From the NCBI GenBank assembly GCA_002067405.1, contig MVRP01000181.1, positions 1 through 8,656 on the forward strand: a DNA stretch of 8,656 nucleotides, written 5' to 3'. Below the pieces are notes generated by a model, which was given only the letters and a program-made list of their open reading frames with translations, did no database searches and was not told the origin of the DNA. The DNA is from Syntrophorhabdaceae bacterium PtaU1.Bin034 (lineage in GTDB: Bacteria > Desulfobacterota_G > Syntrophorhabdia > Syntrophorhabdales > WCHB1-27). A program made the translations under genes and the position numbers. This document shows positions 1 to 6,222 of this stretch, piece after piece (the first letter of the stretch is position 1; every line of letters begins with the position of its first letter).

Positions 1-516
1 CCCTACATGAGACGACTGGCCGAACGCCGTACGGACCGCATTCTCGATACCAGTCCTAACGGCATTGTCATCCTCGACGAGAACCTCATTATCATAAGCA
101 TGAATCCCACCTTCAAGCAGTTTTTCTCATGCTCGGACGCTGTTTTAGGCCGGCCTATCTCCTACTTGATGGACCCGGCGCCTTTCGAGAAGCTCGTCTC
201 GGGCGTGGCGGACAGGTTCGATATTACGGCCACCCACCGCCCCTATAACCTCCATTGTCGCGAGCTGCTCTACATCCTGAAAGAGGAAAAACAGGTTGTC
301 GGCATCTTCATCAATATCACGAGCGAGCAGGAGCAGGAGAAGAAGCTGAAGGAGATCAGGTCGCAGACCATCGAGCAGGCCAACGAGCTACTGGAGCACC
401 AGGTCAAGATGGCGCTTAACATTGCACAGTTCCTCGGGGAGAGCACCGCGAAGGGCGAGGCGCTCGTGCGGAAACTGATGACCTTGAGCAAGAGTGATGA
501 GCAAGGATCGGAGTAA
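1..516 (+). CDS. PAS-domain C-terminal part of a probable sensory [FeFe] hydrogenase (HsfB/HydS-like), 5' end outside window
   Basis: The frame is open from base 1 and stops with TAA at 514-516, so about 171 C-terminal residues are visible. From about residue 10 to 110 the sequence reads as one PAS fold: DTSPNGIVILDENL, then SMNPTFKQFF, a GRPISYL turn and a final GIFINIT strand. A charged coiled coil follows (EQEQEKKLKEIRSQTIEQ), then a tail with ELLEHQVKMA and FLGESTAKGE. From memory this order and tail are typical of PAS domains at the C-terminus of [FeFe] hydrogenases of the HsfB/HydS type, whose ferredoxin and H-cluster domains come first. The H-cluster part is not in the window, so the hydrogenase identity is inference. 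The downstream SpoIIE phosphatase overlaps by 23 bases, which fits the family's usual neighbourhood. The ATG at base 7 is internal to the PAS domain lead-in and is probably not the true start. The alternative is a stand-alone PAS sensor. Confidence 0.72.
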   Translation, partial: PYMRRLAERRTDRILDTSPNGIVILDENLIIISMNPTFKQFFSCSDAVLGRPISYLMDPAPFEKLVSGVADRFDITATHRPYNLHCRELLYILKEEKQVVGIFINITSEQEQEKKLKEIRSQTIEQANELLEHQVKMALNIAQFLGESTAKGEALVRKLMTLSKSDEQGSE

Positions 517-1666
517 GCCCAGAAAGTATATAGAGACGATCGAGTCGCAGAGCGCGAAGAGGGCAGGGATGATCTGCGGAGATTTCGTTGCCGTGGAAAG
601 GACCCTCGAGGCGACAACCGCAGTGCTCGCCGACGGTATAGGAACAGGGGTAAAGGCCCGGGTTGCCGCGGTTATGTGCGCGAGCCGCCTTATGGAGCTT
701 ATCCGACTCGGCTTTACCCTTCGGGAAGCGTGCGCAAACGTCGTGGATACGATGCATCAGGCGAGGACCTCCGAAATACCCTTTGCTGCCTTTTCAGTAT
801 GCCGGGTGCTCAACACAGGCCACGCCACCATCATCTCCTATGAGAGTCCGGCGCCTATCCTCGTCGACAAGCGGCTGGCCGCCTATCTTCCCCGGCCGAG
901 GTCTTTTCCCCTCGGCCTCGAAATGGTGGCTGAAACAAACTGTACCCTCGACTACGGGGACGGCATCATTCTCGTGAGCGACGGCGTCAGCCAGGCAGGA
1001 TTGGGCCATACCTACCGCATGGGATGGGGTGTTCCCCTGGCATCCGATTTTGTCAACGGCTGCCTCGTCCAGGGGGTGCCACTGAAAAACATACCCGCGA
1101 AGATCCTGGGAAGGGTAAAGGATATTTCGGGCTCGACGTATGGCGACGACACAACCTGTTTGCTCCTGATGTGCCGGGAAGGCACGGTGCTCAACATCCT
1201 GACCGGCCCCCCGTCGGACAGGAAAAAGGACCCGGGCGTCGTGAGGAGGTTCATGGAGATGAAGGGGATGAAGGTCGTGTGCGGCTCGACCACATCCGAG
1301 ATCCTTGCCCGTGAATTAAAAAGACCGGTTACGGTGACAGGCGTCTCGAATGCATACCACCGACCGCCTTCTTACGAGATCGAAGGAATAGACCTCGCAA
1401 CCGAGGGGGCGATCACCCTCAATCAGGCCTACAACATACTCGATGAGAAGGAAGAAAAGCTGGAGTACCATTCTTCCGTTTCCGACCTGCACCGGCTCCT
1501 CCACACCTCGGACACGGTCAACTTCTTCATCGGTACTGCCGCAAATCCTGCCCATTCAACAATCGCGTTCAGGCAGATGGGCGTTTTGCCGCGAGAGGCG
1601 ATAACCCTGCTGCTGGCGGAAAAATTGAGAAAAATGGGCAAGCTCGTTAATCTGGAATACTTTTGA
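494..1666 (+). CDS. SpoIIE/PP2C-family serine phosphatase
   Basis: The product has 390 residues. Residues 15-230 form a PP2C-like SpoIIE domain with the metal-binding acidic residues in place: CGD at 28-30, ADGIGTG at 46-52 (D47), VSDG at 161-164 (D163) and GDDTT at 217-221 (D218, D219). The family removes phosphate from serine or threonine on partner proteins such as anti-sigma-factor antagonists. Residues about 240-390 are a second region (CGSTTSEILAREL at 263-275) seen in hydrogenase-linked members; I do not know its role. There is no signal peptide or membrane segment, so it should be cytoplasmic. Translation can start at GTG 494 or ATG 497. Both lie inside the end of the PAS gene, the overlap is 20-23 bases and no strong ribosome site is seen, so translation is probably coupled to that gene. 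This suggests the phosphatase is the output of the PAS/hydrogenase sensor. No substrate protein is encoded in the window. Confidence 0.88.
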   Translation: MMSKDRSKPRKYIETIESQSAKRAGMICGDFVAVERTLEATTAVLADGIGTGVKARVAAVMCASRLMELIRLGFTLREACANVVDTMHQARTSEIPFAAFSVCRVLNTGHATIISYESPAPILVDKRLAAYLPRPRSFPLGLEMVAETNCTLDYGDGIILVSDGVSQAGLGHTYRMGWGVPLASDFVNGCLVQGVPLKNIPAKILGRVKDISGSTYGDDTTCLLLMCREGTVLNILTGPPSDRKKDPGVVRRFMEMKGMKVVCGSTTSEILARELKRPVTVTGVSNAYHRPPSYEIEGIDLATEGAITLNQAYNILDEKEEKLEYHSSVSDLHRLLHTSDTVNFFIGTAANPAHSTIAFRQMGVLPREAITLLLAEKLRKMGKLVNLEYF

Positions 1667-1669
1667 GCG

Positions 1670-2773
1670 CTACTTAGGTTCCGCAGCTTCTTCATAACGG
1701 GGAAGGAAGACGGTGAAGACCGACCCCTTTCCCGGCTCGCTGTCTACCGTGATGGTGCCGCGATGCGCTCTCACAATGGCGTATGCAACGGCAAGCCCCA
1801 TCCCGAAACCCTGCCCCGGTTCCCTTGTCGTAAAGAACGGATCGAAGATAAGCTCCTGTGTTTCCCTGTCGATGCCGCCCCCTGTATCCTTGACCGTGAG
1901 CACCAGGCATCGGCCGGGCTTTATTCCATCGGCCGGGGCGGACAACGGGATATTCCCCTCCGTCAGACTTACCTCCAGCTTCCCTTCAGCATGGTTCATA
2001 GACTGAATTGCATTGGTGCACAGGCTGAACAGCAGGTGCCGTAAGTAGTAAGGGTCCCCCTGGACCATGTCGGGTCCCTCATAAATCGACAGTCTCATGT
2101 CGATGGTCGAGGGGACCGAGTTATGCAGTGATTTAAATAGTTCCTCCAATAGGGCCCCCAGATGGAGCACCTTGGTGCATTGCCCTGTTTTGAGCGTAAG
2201 AGCGAGAATATGCCTTATCAGATCCCTGCCCCGCTTCGCTGCGTCAAAAATCTGACCCAGGTTATGCCGGATTCCCGTATTGTCCTCGGCTTCATCGAGA
2301 GCGAGTTCGGCGTTGCCCATTATTATGGCGAGCATGTTATTGAAAGCGTGGGCGATCCCGCCGGCAAGGATACCCAGGGCGTCCCATTTAACGGCCTGCC
2401 GAATCTGCTTTTCCGCCTCCTTGCGGTTTTCCAGTTCGACAAGCAGCAGGGCCTGTTCCCACTCAGCCTTTTTCTTTTCGTGCTCGAGACGATCCGCTAT
2501 GTCGCGAAGATGGGCCGCAAAGCTGCTCATGCCTCGTACCAGGAGTTCTGAGGCAGCTGACTCGGCCCGCTCGGCGCCGGCGCGGTCCAATGTCTCGACG
2601 GCCTTGTTGATGGACCGGGCATGCATGCTGAGCAGAGCCTCGGGGCTTGCCTTTGATGCGGCGAGTTCTCGGGCCAGATCAGCCACCCCGCCGAGCGCTT
2701 CCTCTCTGTCGCCCCGTAGGAACCGGCCGAGAAGGTCCATGTAGTCTTTGTCGTGTGCTTCCTGATCCCTCAT
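1670..2773 (-). CDS. Soluble histidine kinase with an RsbU-N-like helical N-terminal domain
   Basis: The product has 367 residues. Residues 1-100 are helical and soluble, with a MHARSINKAVETL stretch at 50-62 that resembles the N-terminal helical domain of RsbU-type regulators; this match is tentative. A coiled coil at about 95-130 leads to the H-box GGIAHAFNNML at 138-148, with H142 as the expected phosphorylated residue. Most kinases of this class have HDFNN, whereas this one has HAFNN. The ATPase domain is complete: N-box TNAIQSM at 253-259, G1 DTGGGID at 296-302, F-box FDPFFTT at 310-316 and G2 GQGFGMGLA at 320-328. The protein has no receiver domain and no membrane segment, and no response regulator gene is in the window. 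The ATG at 2771-2773 has GGAG at 2779-2782, five bases upstream. A sigma-54 type promoter lies 36 bases upstream of the start. The gene ends three bases from the convergent phosphatase stop codon, with no terminator between them. What it senses is unknown. Confidence 0.9.
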   Translation of the reverse strand: MRDQEAHDKDYMDLLGRFLRGDREEALGGVADLARELAASKASPEALLSMHARSINKAVETLDRAGAERAESAASELLVRGMSSFAAHLRDIADRLEHEKKKAEWEQALLLVELENRKEAEKQIRQAVKWDALGILAGGIAHAFNNMLAIIMGNAELALDEAEDNTGIRHNLGQIFDAAKRGRDLIRHILALTLKTGQCTKVLHLGALLEELFKSLHNSVPSTIDMRLSIYEGPDMVQGDPYYLRHLLFSLCTNAIQSMNHAEGKLEVSLTEGNIPLSAPADGIKPGRCLVLTVKDTGGGIDRETQELIFDPFFTTREPGQGFGMGLAVAYAIVRAHRGTITVDSEPGKGSVFTVFLPRYEEAAEPK

Positions 2774-2790
2774 GCCTGCTCCACTCAGAC

Positions 2791-2807
2791 GTACTATGAT
2801 GTACTAT
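2791..2807. repeat. Two tandem GTACTAT half-sites, 10-base period
   Basis: GTACTAT occurs at 2791-2797 and again at 2801-2807, separated by GAT. The two copies are in phase on the DNA helix and sit over the predicted -12 element edge and transcription start of the kinase gene. They could be an operator, or could have arisen by chance. Confidence 0.35.
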
Positions 2808-2808
2808 C

Positions 2809-2824
2809 TGCAAATCTCCTGCCG
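2809..2824 (-). promoter_or_regulatory. Sigma-54 (RpoN) type -24/-12 promoter of the histidine kinase gene
   Basis: Read on the minus strand this is CGGCAGGAGATTTGCA. Against the known consensus (TGGCACG, four free bases, TTGCA/T) only the first and sixth bases differ. The key GG (2823-2822) and GC (2811-2810) are separated by exactly ten bases, as sigma-54 requires. The predicted start of transcription is near base 2798, giving a leader of about 25 bases that contains GGAG just before the kinase ATG. The position relative to a real gene makes chance less likely. Transcription from such a site needs an ATP-driven enhancer-binding activator, which is not encoded in the window. Confidence 0.55.
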
Positions 2825-2955
2825 TTGCCTTTTGCTCTCGCCTTTTGTTCTTCAGAGTCTTGCTGTCCGAGAATTACCGGGATACTGCGGGGCAAAGAAA
2901 AGGAAAACCTGTGCAACAACTGCTCGGCGCCGGCCCCTTCTGCTCCTCTCTTTGT

Positions 2956-2972
2956 GTAATGGAACCCATTAC
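2956..2972. promoter_or_regulatory. Inverted repeat GTAATGG-AAC-CCATTAC, possible enhancer or operator site
   Basis: The two 7-base arms are perfect reverse complements around a 3-base spacer. The centre is at base 2964, about 166 bases upstream of the transcription start predicted from the sigma-54 element. That distance is within the usual range for enhancer-binding activators. No second copy was seen nearby. Confidence 0.4.
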
Positions 2973-3139
2973 TACGGAAGCTGTTTTTCTAACAGATTTA
3001 AATCTAATTTACAACAAAAACTTTAACGAAACAGACACTTGTCTTTCGGGGTTTAATACGAAAGTCTTCCCTGGCATTTTTGACAAAAAAGCACGGATCA
3101 TTGACATGGCTGATGGTTTCCCCGGCATAGCGAACGCGT

Positions 3140-3156
3140 GGCCGGGAGGCCCGGCC
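3140..3156 (-). terminator. GC-rich hairpin directly after the DUF362 stop codon
   Basis: GGCCGGG (3140-3146) and CCCGGCC (3150-3156) form a perfect 7-bp stem with a 3-base loop. It begins at the first base after the TAG stop. No U-rich tract follows on the minus strand, so it may be a factor-dependent terminator or a 3'-end stabiliser and not a standard intrinsic terminator. Confidence 0.4.
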
Positions 3157-4908
3157 CTACTTCAGCTCCAGGACCTCCTTGAGCATCCTCTCAAGTTTCG
3201 CCTCTTCTGTTTCGTCCGCATATTTAGGCCTTTCTACATCCGGGAAGAGGCGAAATATCCCGTTCATGATCACTTCTGCATGGGGGGGACAGCCGGCCAG
3301 ATGACTGCCAACTTCGGCGTGATGTTGTTGGCAGATGCCCATAAAGATGTTCGTTTCCTTCGGATCGATCTCTTTTCCTGCCTGGGGACCGAGAAAAACA
3401 TTTACCCTTTGCTCGAAGGGGCGGTCGATAAGAAGCCTGGTCGCGTCCCGGGGATCAGGTCTTCTTAGCTTGTTAAGGACGAAATGGAGATATCCCCGGC
3501 AACCCGTGCACGCACCTCCATCGTGTATTACGAAGTCTTTGCCGCTCTCTACGTTGATATGCGGAAGTTTGAACGGACTGACCAGTTCATTGATCGAAGG
3601 ACCGACAACCTCGATCCTGTCGGGTTCGACGGGTCCGAGTCCTTCGAGATAGGCGAGAAGCACAGGCGGCGAAGCCTGAGGCTCGAGACCCATGATGCGC
3701 ATGGCGATTGTGTCGACTGCCACAGGATTGGTGCCTGCCATAAGCAGGTCCATCTTTTTCGGCGTGCCCGAGACCGGACCGAAATCCTCCTGTGCGGTGA
3801 GGGCATCCACGATAGTCAGGTCGGGTTTGACCAGATGATGTATATTCACGAGGTTCTGCCAGAGACCGAAAAAATGGCTCATGTACTTCTCGAGAGGCGG
3901 CATGGTCCCCTGCAGATTCTTGACTGCGAGGGAAACGCCTGCGGCAAAATGTATCTTCATGACCGGGAGGCTGATGATTACGTCTGCTTCCTCCAAGGTG
4001 ACAGGTACCTTTCTGGCAGTCATCCTTTTTCCCGCAGGAACCGGTTTTTCGACCAATTTGTCGGTGTTGAGGTCCACGAGGCTCACTTTTTGTCTGTCTA
4101 TTTCGACAATTTTGTCGTATCCGTAGTGGGCGAACATCTTGCCCGTCTGGCTCCTGTTGATGGATGAGCCTTCTGCAACGATCACCTTCCCGGCAACAGG
4201 CAGGAGGAGTTCGATGAGGGCGGTGAGAACCCTGATATCGGTGACCACTCCGCCCACATATACACCATTTTGTATGCCGTGGTCAGCCACAACATTCGGC
4301 TTGATCACCACTGTCTGGCCTTCTTTGACAAACCGGCCCACGCCCCCCAAATTATCGATCAGTTTCCGGAGCGCCCCTTTGATCTCGTCCCCGGTTTGGG
4401 TCCCGGGCACTCGCTCGATCACGACCCGCTCTTTCCTGCCGTACTGTTTTGCCGGTCTGGAGGCATCGCGGCGCTGGAAGAATACGGAGGTACTCAAATC
4501 CATTCTGCGAAAGGCAAATCCGCTCGCCGAATATGAACGGGTCGGGCGAAAACCGTACTTCACCATCCAACCGTATCTCTCCCTGTCTACAGAAAGGATT
4601 TCTGCCGCAACAAGGTTTTCCCTGGCTATGAGGGCATCGATCATTTGATCGAGCATTGCTTCCTGCTGCTCTTCGCCGCCCGTGAGTATCTCCTCTATCA
4701 CGCTCGTTTGAGGGTTATAGACAATCCAGCCTGCCGCTCCATTGTCGTTTCTCGCGGTATAGACAATTATGGCGGGGTTGTCCTTCCAACTGCCCCATCT
4801 GATCTCCGTGTAACTCGGGTCCATCCCCGACAACCGGGAGTAATACTTACGAAACCTTGCCTGGAAGGCGGCCGATAACTTTCCCTTCTTGAGCACCATA
4901 CCCGGCAT
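3157..4908 (-). CDS. DUF362-family protein with GNAT-like N-terminal domain and C-terminal cysteines
   Basis: The product has 583 residues in three parts. Residues about 30-145 resemble a GNAT acetyltransferase fold (GWIVYNPQTSVIEEI at 60-74, KYGFRPTRSY at 117-126), but I see no clear acetyl-CoA-binding loop. Residues about 160-440 are a DUF362 domain: VVIKPNVV at 200-207, a VTDIRVLTALIELL segment at 222-235, PVMKIHF at 315-321, LAVKNLQGTMP at 327-337, TIVDAL at 365-370, and AGTNPVAVDT at 391-400. DUF362 has no settled biochemical function. The tail carries CTGC (C467, C470), then C526 and GCPPH (C540), a spacing that could bind an iron-sulfur cluster or zinc. There is no signal peptide or membrane segment. 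The ATG at 4906-4908 has AAGGAG at 4917-4922, eight bases upstream, which fixes the start. The family and boundaries are firm; the N-terminal assignment and the metal site are inference. Confidence 0.85.
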   Translation of the reverse strand: MPGMVLKKGKLSAAFQARFRKYYSRLSGMDPSYTEIRWGSWKDNPAIIVYTARNDNGAAGWIVYNPQTSVIEEILTGGEEQQEAMLDQMIDALIARENLVAAEILSVDRERYGWMVKYGFRPTRSYSASGFAFRRMDLSTSVFFQRRDASRPAKQYGRKERVVIERVPGTQTGDEIKGALRKLIDNLGGVGRFVKEGQTVVIKPNVVADHGIQNGVYVGGVVTDIRVLTALIELLLPVAGKVIVAEGSSINRSQTGKMFAHYGYDKIVEIDRQKVSLVDLNTDKLVEKPVPAGKRMTARKVPVTLEEADVIISLPVMKIHFAAGVSLAVKNLQGTMPPLEKYMSHFFGLWQNLVNIHHLVKPDLTIVDALTAQEDFGPVSGTPKKMDLLMAGTNPVAVDTIAMRIMGLEPQASPPVLLAYLEGLGPVEPDRIEVVGPSINELVSPFKLPHINVESGKDFVIHDGGACTGCRGYLHFVLNKLRRPDPRDATRLLIDRPFEQRVNVFLGPQAGKEIDPKETNIFMGICQQHHAEVGSHLAGCPPHAEVIMNGIFRLFPDVERPKYADETEEAKLERMLKEVLELK

Positions 4909-5051
4909 CTACCTATCTCCTTTTATTCTTTATTCCCCGTTTGAGGCACTATCTTCTCCATCTCGTCCCGCCATTAGTATAACCTCGCGTCACTCAACTA
5001 TCATCTCAAAAAGTACGCTTCACCTCCATTGAGTTATGCCGCTGCAATTTC
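4909..5051. other. Divergent spacer between the DUF362 gene and the dehydrogenase gene
   Basis: The DUF362 ribosome site AAGGAG lies at 4917-4922 on the minus strand. A TATACT box on the minus strand (4976-4981) could be the -10 element of the DUF362 gene, but I see no good -35 partner at the right distance. Nothing else stands out. Confidence 0.4.
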
Positions 5052-5080
5052 TTGTAATCGGTTGCCGCTTTCGCTAAAAT
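5052..5080 (+). promoter_or_regulatory. Sigma-70 type promoter of the short-chain dehydrogenase gene
   Basis: TTGTAA (5052-5057) and TAAAAT (5075-5080) are separated by 17 bases, the optimal spacing. The match is 4 of 6 at -35 and 5 of 6 at -10. Transcription would start near base 5087. That would exclude the possible upstream TTG start at 5086 and place a hairpin at the very 5' end of the message. Confidence 0.55.
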
Positions 5081-5088
5081 AGCGTTTG

Positions 5089-5124
5089 CAGCCGCTCGAG
5101 AAGCGGCTGGCCGGACGGCTTTTT
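5089..5124 (+). promoter_or_regulatory. 5'-leader hairpin followed by a short T run
   Basis: CAGCCGCT (5089-5096) and AGCGGCTG (5102-5109) form a perfect 8-bp stem with a 5-base loop. A second CGGCT copy (5116-5120) runs into five T residues (5120-5124) and could compete for the same left arm, as in an attenuator. It may instead be a 5'-end stabiliser of the mRNA or a weak terminator for transcripts entering from upstream. Confidence 0.4.
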
Positions 5125-5166
5125 GATACCGGGGAGTACCACAAAACTGGAGGCAGAAAGAGCGAA

Positions 5167-5904
5167 ATGGACTTGAGCGGACGCGTCGCGCTGGTAACAG
5201 GAGCAGGCCAGGGCATCGGCCGGGCATGTGCGGAAGTTTTTGCCGAAAGGGGGGCAAGCCTGGTTCTCCTCGACAAAAACAGGCAGACCCTTCCCCAGGT
5301 TGAAAAAGAAATAGCTGCGAAGGGCGGCAATGTAAGCGCCCATATAATCGATCTCATCCATACCGAAAAGCTTTCGGTGCTGATGGAAAAGATCAGGAGT
5401 GAAAAGAGGATCGACATACTTATCAATAACGCCGGTTTCGACCGCCCGGGAGCGACATCGAAGATAGACCGAAGGGCGTTCAGCGATGTCCTCGGGATCC
5501 ACGTCCTTGTGCCTTTCTTCCTGACAAAGCTGCTGCTCCCCGACATGCGGTCAGCCAAATGGGGCAGGATAGTGAATATCAGCTCCGTCTACGGCGTCTC
5601 GGGCGCGAAGGGAGAAGCTGCCTATTGCACCGCGAAGGCGGCAGTGCTCGGGCTTACGAAGAGCACCGCCAGGGAAGGCGGTTCGGACGGCGTGACAGTG
5701 AATGCAATAGTGCCGGGACTTATACGGACGCCGCCCATGATAAGAATGCCGGACCGGTACAAGGCGCCAATTATAGAACAGACCTTGCTGGGCAGGATGG
5801 GCGAACCCGAGGAAGTAGCCCGGGTCGCCGCCTTCCTCGCTTCTGACGATGCGTCCTACATTACGGGCACTACGATAACAGTTTCAGGAGGATGGGGTAT
5901 ATAG
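5167..5904 (+). CDS. FabG-like short-chain dehydrogenase/reductase (SDR)
   Basis: The product has 245 residues from ATG 5167, the usual length for classical SDRs. The cofactor loop TGAGQGIG is at 11-18, and D36 at the end of the second strand favours NAD(H) over NADP(H). NNAG is at 87-90. The catalytic site has S139/S140, Y153 and K157 (YCTAK). The fourth tetrad position, usually Asn in an NxxG stretch, is probably H112 (GIHVLV). The end, SGGWGI, matches the family. Substrates in the family are 3-oxoacyl thioesters, 3-hydroxyacids or other secondary alcohols, and the sequence does not decide between them. GGAGG (5149-5153) lies 13 bases before the ATG, rather far, with a closer purine stretch. 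A TTG at 5086 in the same frame would add 27 residues with no counterpart in the family and lies at the predicted transcription start, so I rejected it. The gene stands alone between oppositely oriented genes. It is probably cytoplasmic. Confidence 0.9.
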   Translation: MDLSGRVALVTGAGQGIGRACAEVFAERGASLVLLDKNRQTLPQVEKEIAAKGGNVSAHIIDLIHTEKLSVLMEKIRSEKRIDILINNAGFDRPGATSKIDRRAFSDVLGIHVLVPFFLTKLLLPDMRSAKWGRIVNISSVYGVSGAKGEAAYCTAKAAVLGLTKSTAREGGSDGVTVNAIVPGLIRTPPMIRMPDRYKAPIIEQTLLGRMGEPEEVARVAAFLASDDASYITGTTITVSGGWGI

Positions 5905-6018
5905 GAATAACGGTTGAATCAATTCCTTGATATTCCGGCCGATGTTTGCAGCAAGCTCAATAAAAGCAATGAATCGATATGGGACAGAGGCCATCGTGAC
6001 AGCCTGTTCCCCCGACAT

Positions 6019-6222
6019 CTAACCTCTTCCGGCTCCTTGTTTTCTCCGCTCTGCCCTCAGGCGCCGTTTCTTCGCTTCTCTCTGTTTCCGTCTCTCTCTT
6101 TCGGACGGTTTTTCGTAAAAGCTCCTTTTCTTGACCTCTTTGAGGATTCCTTCTTTCTGGAGCATCCGTTTCAGAGCCTTGATCGCTCTTTCGATGTTGC
6201 CGTCATTAACTTCTACGTTCAC
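6019..6222 (-). CDS. rpsU: 30S ribosomal protein S21
   Basis: The product has 67 residues and is highly basic. ALKRMLQKEGILKEVKKRSFYEKPSERER matches the S21 core in pattern (shown here only as key parts: KR at 18-19, the EV-RR-like EVKKR, and FYEKP), and a Lys/Arg-rich tail follows, as in other S21 proteins. S21 is a small-subunit protein that binds near the 3' end of 16S rRNA and helps initiation on mRNAs. The start is a GTG at 6220-6222. GGAGGAG (6232-6238) lies nine bases upstream, which supports it. No ATG is available at that position. The gene is convergent with the dehydrogenase gene and divergent from the HU gene. It is not next to dnaG or rpoD, as it is in some other bacteria. No clear terminator was found in 5905-6018. 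Confidence 0.95.
   Translation of the reverse strand: MNVEVNDGNIERAIKALKRMLQKEGILKEVKKRSFYEKPSERERRKQREAKKRRLRAERRKQGAGRG

Larger units (their letters stand above)
2774..3156. other. Intergenic region between the kinase gene and the upstream DUF362 gene
   Basis: This stretch of 383 bases lies between two minus-strand genes and holds no reading frame I can defend. The plus-strand frames that cross it run on antisense into the DUF362 gene and match nothing known to me. From the DUF362 side it contains a GC-rich hairpin (3140-3156), an AT-rich part (about 2975-3110) with the perfect 12-base palindrome AGATTTAAATCT at 2994-3005, the inverted repeat at 2956-2972, and the sigma-54 type element and tandem repeats next to the kinase gene. 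The layout suggests that the kinase is transcribed from its own promoter and not as part of the DUF362 unit. Confidence 0.6.

Noticed and set aside
2845..3468. 207-codon plus-strand frame
   Set aside because: It crosses a non-coding spacer and then runs antisense to the DUF362 gene, and it shows no recognisable domain or good ribosome site.
3484..4167. 227-codon plus-strand frame inside the DUF362 gene
   Set aside because: It is fully antisense to a conserved protein; its openness is explained by the codon bias of that gene.
5086..5166. N-terminal extension of the dehydrogenase from a TTG at 5086
   Set aside because: The extra 27 residues do not fit the family, the codon lies at the predicted transcription start, and the segment contains a hairpin. 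ATG 5167 gives the usual start just before the Rossmann fold.
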